A stretch of 32,846 bases of DNA from an uncultured Acidimicrobiia bacterium (GTDB lineage: Bacteria > Actinomycetota > Acidimicrobiia > Spongiisociales > UBA5794): assembly GCA_913031525.1 (NCBI GenBank), contig CAJWGC010000001.1, positions 1 through 32,846 of the forward strand, read 5' to 3'. The first letter of the stretch is position 1. Each line of letters starts with the position of its first letter. Under the pieces are notes generated by a model. It ran no database searches. It was not told the origin of the DNA and was given only the letters and a program-made list of their open reading frames with translations. The position numbers were made by a program, and so were the translations under genes. Below are positions 23,270 to 30,751 of the stretch, piece by piece.

Positions 23270-24723
23270 ACGGACCAATCCGGCGTATCGCTCTATCCAT
23301 CTTTGTGTTATTCGGTTTGTTGTTGTCTGCAGTCACCTATTTTCAAATCGTCGTAGGTCCTGACTATCGAGATAACCCTCGCAATCTCAGAGTGATCGCT
23401 GGAAAGGCCGGGAAGGAACGAGGAATAATCGTCACGATTGACGGAACAGTGATCGCTAGATCTGTCAGCAACCCTGACGATTCGCGAGTCTTTCGTAGAT
23501 CGTATCCGGAAGAAAATCTGTACTCCCATGCTGTCGGCTATGCAACATTGCTCTTTGGAGAATCGGGACTTGAGGAAACCCAGGCAGATGTTCTTGTCTC
23601 AGACAGGGACTCCACTATCTCAGGAGTCATTCAGGCACTGCTCGGCAAGAACATCAGGCCCGAAGGAATCGTTCTCACCATAAATCATCGACTGCAGAAA
23701 GCAGCATACGAGGCGATTGATGGCCATACCGGAGCAATAGTTGCCATCGATCCAACAACAGGGGCCATTCTGGCTATGGTTTCAAAGCCCGACTTCAATC
23801 CAAATCTTCTGCTTGGAACATCCGCAGGTTCCTATGGTGACGAACTCGCTGCTCGGCCCGACCGCCCTCTTCTGAATCGCGCTATTCGGGAGGTTTACGC
23901 ACCCGGCTCAACATTTAAGGTGATCACCGCGGCAGCGGCCCTTGAAAACGGCACCGTTGGTCCTGGTACTACATTCCCAAACCCGGTACATCTAAATTTA
24001 CCTGGAACCTCCGCAACGATAAGAAATTTCGGGCGTAGCCGCTGTGGATCCGAAGCAACCATCAGTCTTAACGAAGCAATGTCCCTTTCGTGTAACACGA
24101 CGTTCGGAATGATCGGATTAGAAATAGGCGCTGGCCAATTAACTGCTATGGCCAGTGCGTTTGGTTTCGGACTCAAAATCCCCTTTGACTTGACCACAGC
24201 AGAATCGTCTATTCCTACAATCGCTGCGTTCGAAAATGACCTACCCGCGGTAGCTCAGAGCGCTATTGGCCAAAGAGATGTCCGAGCAACACCTATCCAA
24301 ATGGCTCTCGTCGCTGCAGCGGTGGCCAACGATGGTTGGATCATGTCGCCATACCTAACCGAAAAAATATTCGACTCATCCGGAGAAGTCACAAGACATA
24401 CCACACCGATCGAATGGCGAAGGGCTGTGAGCCCATCGACAGCGGAAGCGCTAAGCGGATTCATGGAGTCGACAATCACCTCCGGTACTGGGAACCAGGC
24501 TGCAGTACCGGGAATCCGAATCGCCGGCAAGACCGGCACTGCAGAGGTACCTGGCGCCTCACCAAATGCGTGGTTCATTGGTTTCGGTCCTGTCCAAGCA
24601 ACAACCGGAACAGCCAAAATAGCGATAGCAGTAATGATCGAAGACATCGAAAAAGGAGGAACCGGAGGCACCGTGGCAGCACCCATCGCGCGAGAAGTAC
24701 TAGAGGCATTCTTCAGCGATTGA
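23266..24723 (+). CDS. pbpA: Class B penicillin-binding protein (transpeptidase)
   Basis: A 485-aa membrane-anchored transpeptidase. One N-terminal membrane helix (residues 5-25), a dimerisation domain, and the transpeptidase domain with SxxK in APGSTFK (catalytic Ser215), SxN in LSCNTT (275-277) and KTG (422-424) in AGKTGTAEV. It crosslinks peptidoglycan made by the upstream RodA/FtsW. The order RodA-PbpA-kinase is that of Mycobacterium, where PbpA acts in septation. The next gene starts 57 nt or 78 nt later depending on the start chosen. Confidence 0.96.
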   Translation: MNGPIRRIALSIFVLFGLLLSAVTYFQIVVGPDYRDNPRNLRVIAGKAGKERGIIVTIDGTVIARSVSNPDDSRVFRRSYPEENLYSHAVGYATLLFGESGLEETQADVLVSDRDSTISGVIQALLGKNIRPEGIVLTINHRLQKAAYEAIDGHTGAIVAIDPTTGAILAMVSKPDFNPNLLLGTSAGSYGDELAARPDRPLLNRAIREVYAPGSTFKVITAAAALENGTVGPGTTFPNPVHLNLPGTSATIRNFGRSRCGSEATISLNEAMSLSCNTTFGMIGLEIGAGQLTAMASAFGFGLKIPFDLTTAESSIPTIAAFENDLPAVAQSAIGQRDVRATPIQMALVAAAVANDGWIMSPYLTEKIFDSSGEVTRHTTPIEWRRAVSPSTAEALSGFMESTITSGTGNQAAVPGIRIAGKTGTAEVPGASPNAWFIGFGPVQATTGTAKIAIAVMIEDIEKGGTGGTVAAPIAREVLEAFFSD

Positions 24724-24780
24724 CCGACGAACGATACGCCGAATGGGAACCGGAAAGAGGTCTGGACTCGTTCTACCGCG

Positions 24781-27135
24781 GTGATCAAGAACGATTCGGC
24801 GATGCCGCCGGTACCATTCAGTGCAGTGACCGATCTGCAGACCCTTTCAGAGCGTTACAAACTCGTAGGCCATCTCGCGCGAGGCGGGATGGGTGACGTC
24901 TATCGCGCCGAAGACCTGCTTCTTAATCGTCAAGTCGCTATCAAAGTTCTTCATCCCCAATTTGCTCGAGATGAAAAGTTCGTCGCTCGCTTCCGCAGGG
25001 AAGCGCAGGCGGCGGCAAATCTGAGCCACCCGAATATCGTTTCGATTTTCGACTGGGGTGAAGATACCGGAACGTATTACATGGTGATGGAACTCATAGA
25101 AGGCCAAACACTTCGAGACACCCACCGGTCTGAAGGTCCACTGCTTTCCCGTAGAGCCGCAGAGATTGCTGCCGATGTTGCAGCTGCACTGAGCGTTGCT
25201 CACCTCGCTGGAGTCTTCCATAGAGACGTAAAACCAGGCAACATCATGCTTACTGATGATGGAACTGTGAAAGTTACAGACTTCGGAATTGCAAGAGCTC
25301 TTGACGATTCGGAGGAACTCACTAAAACCGGAGCAGTGATCGGAACTGCCACTTACTTCAGCCCTGAACAAGCTCAGGGTGTTCCTGCAGATGAACGATC
25401 TGATGTTTACTCGTTGGGAGTGGTCCTCTACGAGCTGCTGAGTGGACAACCACCTTTCAGCGGAGAAAGTCCTGTTGCAGTTGCCTACCAGCATGTTTCA
25501 GAACCTCCAACACCAATCGCCACCCTGACCCCTGACGTACCTCCAGAACTGGAAGCAATCGTGGCAAAGGCCATGAACAAAGCACCTGCAGACCGGTACC
25601 AGACAGCTCAAGACATGCGCGCCGACCTTCTGTCCTATCTCCGAGGCGAGTTCGTAATCCAACCTGAATTTCTAACCGTCGGTGCACCCGGCACAGGATC
25701 TGACACTGTTACTGAATTAATGACACCTCCGGGCGTAGTTCATACTGGCCGCGTCGAGGTACAAGAACGACGGTCCAATCTCACCTACGTTCTGTCTATC
25801 GTGGGTCTCCTCGCAGCGCTCGCGGCCGGAATTGTGTTGCTCTCGAATCTTCTATCACCGAGCGAACAAGAAGTTGTCCCGATCACGGTTCCTGATCTGG
25901 TCGGTTTGGATGTCGATTTAGCCTTCGAGACTCTCCAAGATCTTGACCTCAAAGTACGCCAGAGAGATGAGACTTCTGACAATCTCCTGGCAGGCTTCGT
26001 GATCGCCACCGATCCCATCGCAGGAGAAACCCTCGAATCAGGTGACTTCGTGACGGTTGTCGTTTCCACCGGACGTCAAGAGTTCAATCTCCCCAACGTC
26101 GTAGGTGATACCGAGGAATCAGCTCGTTCACGAATAAAAGCGAACAGTTTCACGATCGGAAAGATCACTTACACAATGAGCGAAACCGTGGACGAAGGGA
26201 TCGTGATTCGTCAAACTCCAGCGCCAGGCGCTACTGACCAAGGCACAATCGTTGACCTTGAAATTTCAACGGGCCCCTTTGCGCTCACTATGCCTCAGGT
26301 AGAAGGATTAGCCGCTGAAAGTGCACTGAGAACACTTGCCGATGCCACGTTCAACGATGCAGAAGTGATCCAAGAATTCTCTTCCGAGGTCTTGGAAGGA
26401 TTTGTTATCAGAACAGATCCGGAAGGAGGACAGCTCGTTCCTCGAGGCAATAGCGTAGAAATCTATGTCTCGAAGGGACCAGAACCGTTTGCTTTACCCA
26501 GTCTGGTAGGAATGTTGCTCAGTGAAGCCAGGGCCAAGGTCGGTGAGTTGGGGCTCGTGCTTACCGTCGGCGAACCAACAGAAGTCACGAACGCTAGCGG
26601 CCTGAACGGATCTGTAGCAGAACAGAATCCGTCCGCTAACGCGAATGTCGTCATCGGAGATGAAGTGACCGTATCTATTGGCGAGCTCATCAGAGTGCCT
26701 ATTCCCGACCTGACAGCTTTGACCCTCGAACAAGCCGAATCCGCCTTAGCGGCAAAGGGACTGCTGATGATCAACTCAGGATTTGTTCAGCCTGTTTCGG
26801 GATCCGGCTTAGAGGGACGAATAGCGGATCAGGATCCCAATGCCGACCTATTGATTGCTGATGGGTCAAGCGTACGGGTCTGGGTAGGTCTAGCCCAGAT
26901 ACCGGACGTCTTAGGTGTTCCGCTAGAAGAGGCAAAACTAGCGCTGAGCGCTATCGGTCTTGTCCCGATCGAAGTTGGTACGGTGAACACCGAGATCGAA
27001 GGTATCGACGGAACCGTTGCCGATCTAGATCCTGATGAATTGACCTGGTGGGAAGTTGGAACCGAAGTAAGCATCACTACCTATATCTTTGTTGCCCCAA
27101 CAACGACAACGACTTCTGAACCGCCGAGTTCTTGA
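24781..27135 (+). CDS. pknB: PASTA-domain Ser/Thr protein kinase (PknB/StkP type)
   Basis: A 784-aa receptor kinase. Kinase domain (residues about 26-290): Gly loop LARGGMGDVY, Lys55 in AIK, HRDVKPGN with catalytic Asp149, DFG at 167-169, GTATYFSPEQ. A cytoplasmic linker leads to one membrane helix (about 334-354), then six PASTA repeats (about 366-770), each opening with a PDL/PNV/PQV/PSL/PDV-type turn, which bind muropeptides or lipid II. The usual mycobacterial PknB has four. The tail is TTTTTSEPPSS. GTG 24781 and ATG 24802 are both possible starts; neither has a strong ribosome site. No pknA-type second kinase is present. Confidence 0.95.
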   Translation: MIKNDSAMPPVPFSAVTDLQTLSERYKLVGHLARGGMGDVYRAEDLLLNRQVAIKVLHPQFARDEKFVARFRREAQAAANLSHPNIVSIFDWGEDTGTYYMVMELIEGQTLRDTHRSEGPLLSRRAAEIAADVAAALSVAHLAGVFHRDVKPGNIMLTDDGTVKVTDFGIARALDDSEELTKTGAVIGTATYFSPEQAQGVPADERSDVYSLGVVLYELLSGQPPFSGESPVAVAYQHVSEPPTPIATLTPDVPPELEAIVAKAMNKAPADRYQTAQDMRADLLSYLRGEFVIQPEFLTVGAPGTGSDTVTELMTPPGVVHTGRVEVQERRSNLTYVLSIVGLLAALAAGIVLLSNLLSPSEQEVVPITVPDLVGLDVDLAFETLQDLDLKVRQRDETSDNLLAGFVIATDPIAGETLESGDFVTVVVSTGRQEFNLPNVVGDTEESARSRIKANSFTIGKITYTMSETVDEGIVIRQTPAPGATDQGTIVDLEISTGPFALTMPQVEGLAAESALRTLADATFNDAEVIQEFSSEVLEGFVIRTDPEGGQLVPRGNSVEIYVSKGPEPFALPSLVGMLLSEARAKVGELGLVLTVGEPTEVTNASGLNGSVAEQNPSANANVVIGDEVTVSIGELIRVPIPDLTALTLEQAESALAAKGLLMINSGFVQPVSGSGLEGRIADQDPNADLLIADGSSVRVWVGLAQIPDVLGVPLEEAKLALSAIGLVPIEVGTVNTEIEGIDGTVADLDPDELTWWEVGTEVSITTYIFVAPTTTTTSEPPSS

Positions 27136-27980
27136 CGGTGTCCTCAAGCTATGAATCCTCCCCTGTAAGCAAACGCAACGCGGCTCTTACGGATTGGTAC
27201 TCGCGATCTGGCAAAACTTATCCGTGGCGCAAGACAATCGATCCGTATTCGACCTTGGTGTCGGAAGTGATGCTGCAACAGACCCCGGCAGCTCGGGTGG
27301 TCGCCTTCTACGAACGATTCGTATTGGAATTTCCAACGATCCAAGAACTCGCGTCCGCTCCACTATCGGCCGTACTCAGAGCATGGAACGGCCTCGGATA
27401 CAACCGTAGAGCTCACAATCTGCACACCACGGCGGCTCTGATCTCAACTAATGGATGGCCTACCTCGACAAACAAACTAATGGAGCTACCAGGAATAGGT
27501 ATATACACAGCACGTGCGTTGTCGTGCTTTGCTTTCGGACGCGATGAAGTTCCCATAGACACCAACTTGCGTAGAGTTCTGAGCCGTTGGCACGGCAAAG
27601 CCCTCACAGGAAAAACACTTCAGAAGATCGCAGAAATAGATAGCGACTCCTCAAAAATGGCGGACTGGACCCAAGCAGTAATGGACCTCGGCTCTTCCAT
27701 CTGCACTGCACGAGCTCCTTCTTGTCAAAATTGCCCAGTCTCGCGGTGGTGCAAGGGACCCGGTACCTACGTCCCGCCACGGGTACAGACTCGTTTCGAG
27801 GGGTCTATTCGGCAACTTCGAGGAGCAATAATCCGTCGTCTAGTCACTGGAGATGCCAAGAAGCACGACCTGGTTAAATCATCAGGTTTTCCATCCGAAA
27901 CGGTCTCCCTGGCGCTACAAGATCTCGTCCAAGAAGGCCTCGTAGAACGCGGTAGAGATAAATATCGGCTACCGGATTAA
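27132..27980 (+). CDS. mutY: A/G-specific adenine glycosylase
   Basis: Base excision glycosylase that removes adenine opposite 8-oxoguanine, 282 aa. The catalytic Glu45 is in SEVMLQQTP (the LQQTP form seen in Actinobacteria), the helix-hairpin-helix is LMELPGIGIYTARAL, the catalytic Asp is in VPIDTNLRR, and the 4Fe-4S cluster cysteines follow C-x6-C-x2-C-x5-C in CTARAPSCQNCPVSRWC. The long NUDIX-like C-terminal domain of E. coli MutY is absent; instead the last 40 residues look like a small winged-helix (LQDLVQEGLVERGRDKYRLP). The TTG start overlaps the pknB stop, with GTG 27138 as alternative. Confidence 0.93.
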   Translation: MTVSSSYESSPVSKRNAALTDWYSRSGKTYPWRKTIDPYSTLVSEVMLQQTPAARVVAFYERFVLEFPTIQELASAPLSAVLRAWNGLGYNRRAHNLHTTAALISTNGWPTSTNKLMELPGIGIYTARALSCFAFGRDEVPIDTNLRRVLSRWHGKALTGKTLQKIAEIDSDSSKMADWTQAVMDLGSSICTARAPSCQNCPVSRWCKGPGTYVPPRVQTRFEGSIRQLRGAIIRRLVTGDAKKHDLVKSSGFPSETVSLALQDLVQEGLVERGRDKYRLPD

Positions 27981-27999
27981 CTTCATCACTCAGTGGATA

Positions 28000-28575
28000 T
28001 CAAAAAGCATCGGTGGCAGGAGAAAGGAAATTGGCCAGCAAGTCCTGACCGGATGTCGTCATAACACTCTCGGGATGAAATTGAACACCAGTTATAGGGA
28101 GTTCACGATGGCGAATAGCCTGAATTACACCATCCTCGGAATGTGCGGATACTTCGAAAACATTCGGGAGCTCGAGGACCGCAAGCGAGTGGTAACGCGT
28201 TGCTAGAAAAGGATTTGGGAGGTCTTTGAACACTCCTTTGCCATCGTGAGTGATGGACGAAGTCTTCCCGTGACGAGGCTCGGGTGCCCGACCGACCATA
28301 CCGCCAAAGGCGACAGCTACAGCCTGATGGCCCAGACACACACCGAGTGTTGGGACATGTGACCCAAGTTTTTCGACATATTCCACAGAGTATCCCGCAT
28401 CTTCGGGGTGGCCCGGACCGGGAGAAATGACGAGCCGATCGGGAGACAGGTCTAGTGCATCCTCAGGTGTGAGAGCATCATTGCGCAGAACAATGGGGTC
28501 CGCTCCCAATTCGCCAAGATACTGAACAAGGTTGAACGTGAAAGAGTCATAGTTGTCTACAACAAGCACTTTCAT
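28000..28575 (-). CDS. trpG: Glutamine amidotransferase of anthranilate/aminodeoxychorismate synthase
   Basis: A 191-aa class I glutamine amidotransferase. Nucleophile Cys is in LGVCLGHQAVA, the oxyanion loop is ISPGPGHPEDAG, and the His/Glu of the triad are in GVQFHPESVMT. It supplies ammonia to TrpE or PabB (which it partners cannot be told; neither is in the window). The start is ATG 28575 with GGTGG upstream; the frame runs to 28596 without a ribosome site. It is convergent with mutY (19-nt gap) and divergent from crgA, matching the actinobacterial origin gene order. Confidence 0.93.
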   Translation of the reverse strand: MKVLVVDNYDSFTFNLVQYLGELGADPIVLRNDALTPEDALDLSPDRLVISPGPGHPEDAGYSVEYVEKLGSHVPTLGVCLGHQAVAVAFGGMVGRAPEPRHGKTSSITHDGKGVFKDLPNPFLATRYHSLAVLELPNVFEVSAHSEDGVIQAIRHRELPITGVQFHPESVMTTSGQDLLANFLSPATDAF

Positions 28576-28784
28576 CGAATTTTCCACCTTGATCAAATAG
28601 CCAATCTCCAGGTACCCACATTAAGTCAAATGGCGCACTCCGAATAGTTGACGGCCGGTATCTTCGCGATCACCTTGGCCGCGGAGACCCTCCTTCCAAG
28701 TATTTACAGTCACAGGCTAACGCTCGATTTCTGATAGCCGAACGGCTCAACAATGGAAACCGAGTAATAACTGGAAATTCGGGC

Positions 28785-28790
28785 TACTGT
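28785..28790 (+). promoter_or_regulatory. Candidate -10 box for leaderless crgA transcript
   Basis: TACTGT lies 7 nt before the ATG of crgA and no ribosome site is present, which fits leaderless expression. No -35 is clear. Confidence 0.4.
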
Positions 28791-28797
28791 TTGCGCT

Positions 28798-29052
28798 ATG
28801 CCGGTATCGAAAGGCCGAAAGAAAGCAAAGCGCCGGCCTGCCCCCCCATCCAAACCGAATCCGGTGAAAGCCAAAGGCCCATCGCCCCGTTGGTATGTGA
28901 TTTTGATGGCTTCGTTGATGGGAGGCGGCCTCTTGCTCATCATCCTTAACTATATGGGCCTCGTACCCGGAGGCGACACCGACAACGTGTACCTCTTGAT
29001 AGGACTAGGTGGAATAGGAACAGGATTCGCTATGACTCTTAACTATCACTGA
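28798..29052 (+). CDS. crgA: Cell division protein CrgA
   Basis: An 84-aa protein specific to Actinobacteria. A basic, Pro/Lys-rich N-terminus (KGRKKAKRRPAPPSKPNP) is followed by two membrane helices (WYVILMASLMGGGLLLIILNY and VYLLIGLGGIGTGFAMTL). CrgA helps recruit and stabilise the divisome in the presence of FtsZ. It is next to trpG, as in Mycobacterium and Streptomyces. The ORF ends within an inverted repeat. Confidence 0.93.
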   Translation: MPVSKGRKKAKRRPAPPSKPNPVKAKGPSPRWYVILMASLMGGGLLLIILNYMGLVPGGDTDNVYLLIGLGGIGTGFAMTLNYH

Positions 29053-29068
29053 CTATCGGTGATAGTTA
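29040..29068. terminator. Inverted repeat over the crgA stop codon (possible terminator)
   Basis: TAACTATCAC and GTGATAGTTA form a perfect 10-bp stem with a 9-nt loop that contains the crgA stop codon (29050-29052). It lies between convergent genes. No T-run follows, so termination is only one possibility. Confidence 0.45.
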
Positions 29069-29092
29069 CAGCTCTGTAGTTATCCCCGCCAA

Positions 29093-29110
29093 AATCCACA
29101 TATGTGGATT
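29093..29110. repeat. 18-bp perfect palindrome between convergent genes
   Basis: AATCCACAT followed by its exact complement ATGTGGATT, 24 nt downstream of the zinc-ribbon gene stop (- strand). Read on the - strand it is followed by TTGG only, so a weak terminator or a protein site. Confidence 0.45.
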
Positions 29111-29133
29111 GAGCGAAAAATCTTCCTAGTTGA

Positions 29134-29370
29134 TCAAATTGCAGTCATTTCCTCGCGACAGTGCTTCGGAGCTACCGGCTCCTCGTCTTGTGCCCGAGTG
29201 ACAGTGAGAAATAAACCACATACTTTGCATCGATAGTCCAACGAGACGTTGACAACAGTACCCGGATCGGGCTCAGGTGGAGGCGGCAAAGCTAGCGCCC
29301 GAACGATCCATAGCCCTACAGAAAAGATTCCTATTCCGATCGCGATGGCAATCAAGACCGCTGGCATCAA
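29134..29370 (-). CDS. Small membrane protein with zinc-ribbon-like cysteines
   Basis: A 78-aa protein: an N-terminal hydrophobic helix (AVLIAIAIGIGIFSVGLWIV), a Pro-rich hinge, then YRCKVCGLFLTV and APKHCREEM, with three cysteines (CxxC and one HC) and nearby His that could bind a metal. It resembles small zinc-ribbon proteins with the ending CxEEM. The ATG overlaps the thiolase stop by 4 nt, so it is coexpressed with the thiolase. Function is unknown. Confidence 0.7.
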   Translation of the reverse strand: MMPAVLIAIAIGIGIFSVGLWIVRALALPPPPEPDPGTVVNVSLDYRCKVCGLFLTVTRAQDEEPVAPKHCREEMTAI

Positions 29371-30536
29371 GCAGCTACACGCTCAACAATGGTGGCATTC
29401 GCCATGCCACCACCTTCACACATGGTCTGCAATCCATAACGCCCCCCCGAACGCTCCAGCTCATTAACCAAGGTCGCCATGAGTTTGGCTCCGGTAGCGC
29501 CGAGAGGATGCCCAAGAGCTATGGCTCCACCGTTTACATTAAGACGCTCGTAATTCACACCGGTCTCTCGAAGCCATGCCGCGATTACACTGCTAAAAGC
29601 TTCATTAACTTCAAAAAGATCGATATCGCTGATTGCAAGACCAGCTCTTGTCAACACCTTCTTGGTAGCTGGTATCGGACCTGTAAGCATCATCACTGGA
29701 TCTACACCTGCAAGCGCAAATGTGTGAAAACGAGCACGAGGTTGTAGATCCAATTCTTTCGCCTTCTCCTCACTCATAATGAGCAATGCGGCAGCTCCAT
29801 CGGTGATTTGCGATGAATTGCCCGCGGTGATCACACCATTGGTCTTGAAGGCCGGTTTTAAGCCCGAAAGTATCTCTGGAGTAGTGGAAGGGCGAATTCC
29901 TTCGTCTCTAGACATGAGCTCAATGGAACCATCATCATTCTTCACCTCAATCGGAATTATTTCGTTGTCGAATCGACCTTCCTCAGTGGCGAGAGTTGCT
30001 CTCATATGCGACTCATAGGCGAGATGATCTAATTCTTCACGAGAGATATCCCATTCTTCGGCGATCAATTCTGCTGAGATCCCTTGCGGCACCAAACCGT
30101 CTTCATATCGATCGATCATTCGATCTCCAAAAGGCTTCCCGGGTCCTTGCTGCATAGCAATACCCATGGGAACTCTGGTCATAGATTCAACCCCGGCAGC
30201 AATGACAACGTCATAAGCGCCGGCCATAACCCCCTGTGCTGCAAAATGCGCTGCTTGTTGGCCAGATCCGCATTGTCGATCAATAGATGTTGCTGGAACT
30301 GACTCGGGGAATCCTGCTGCGAGAACAGCATTGCGACCAACGTTCGCGGATTGTTCTCCCGTTTGAGTAACACACCCTGCGATCACATCATCAATAATCT
30401 CGGGAGCGAGATTATTTCGCTCAATGACAGCTTTCAGAACTTCTGCCAATAGATCCACCGCGTGCCAATCCTTGAGCTGTCCCCTCAGCTTCCCTCCCGG
30501 TGTCCTCACCGCGTCAACAATCACGGCCTTTCTCAT
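29367..30536 (-). CDS. Acetyl-CoA acetyltransferase (thiolase)
   Basis: A 389-aa thiolase of the acyl-CoA acetyltransferase type, cleaving or condensing acyl-CoA. Acyl-accepting Cys89 is in IDRQCGSGQQA, the His site is in GGAIALGHPLGATGA, and the proton-transfer Cys is in TMCEGGGMANA; NEAF is also present. ATG 30536 has AAGGAG 7-8 nt upstream. The frame runs further (to 30710) but crosses tRNA-Ala and is not coding. It follows tRNA-Ala by 24 nt on the same strand and overlaps the zinc-ribbon gene. Confidence 0.95.
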   Translation of the reverse strand: MRKAVIVDAVRTPGGKLRGQLKDWHAVDLLAEVLKAVIERNNLAPEIIDDVIAGCVTQTGEQSANVGRNAVLAAGFPESVPATSIDRQCGSGQQAAHFAAQGVMAGAYDVVIAAGVESMTRVPMGIAMQQGPGKPFGDRMIDRYEDGLVPQGISAELIAEEWDISREELDHLAYESHMRATLATEEGRFDNEIIPIEVKNDDGSIELMSRDEGIRPSTTPEILSGLKPAFKTNGVITAGNSSQITDGAAALLIMSEEKAKELDLQPRARFHTFALAGVDPVMMLTGPIPATKKVLTRAGLAISDIDLFEVNEAFSSVIAAWLRETGVNYERLNVNGGAIALGHPLGATGAKLMATLVNELERSGGRYGLQTMCEGGGMANATIVERVAA

Positions 30537-30560
30537 GCTGAGCTCCTTTTTGATTATTTG

Positions 30561-30634
30561 TGGAGACGATCGGATTTGAACCGACGACCCCCTGGTTGCA
30601 AACCAGGTGCTCTGCCAGGCTGAGCTACGTCCCC
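30561..30634 (-). tRNA. tRNA-Ala(TGC)
   Basis: Cloverleaf of 74 nt on the - strand. Acceptor GGGGACG/CGTCTCC contains the G3-U70 wobble pair that defines alanine identity; anticodon stem CCTGG/CCAGG with loop TTTGCAA (anticodon TGC). Discriminator A, CCA not encoded. The thiolase ATG begins 24 nt after its 3' end. Confidence 0.97.
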
Positions 30635-30644
30635 GAACTATGCA

Positions 30645-30650
30645 ATTGTA
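30645..30650 (-). promoter_or_regulatory. Candidate -10 box of tRNA-Ala
   Basis: On the - strand TACAAT lies 10 nt before the tRNA-Ala 5' end. TTGCTG upstream is 20 bp away, longer than the usual -35 spacing. Confidence 0.5.
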
Positions 30651-30751
30651 CCGGCAGCGTTCTGTGGGATCAGCAAGATTGTGAAATGTTCGATTAACCC
30701 CTCGCAACAAGAAAATGAACGATAAAACGATTACTGACTACATTTGAAGTA

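Noticed and set aside
28736..28747. AGCCG-AA-CGGCT inverted repeat upstream of crgA
   Set aside because: 5-bp arms are expected by chance at this density; no supporting context.
30537..30710. N-terminal extension of the thiolase
   Set aside because: The extra codons read through tRNA-Ala; AAGGAG before ATG 30536 and the standard MRKAVIVDAVRTP start settle it.
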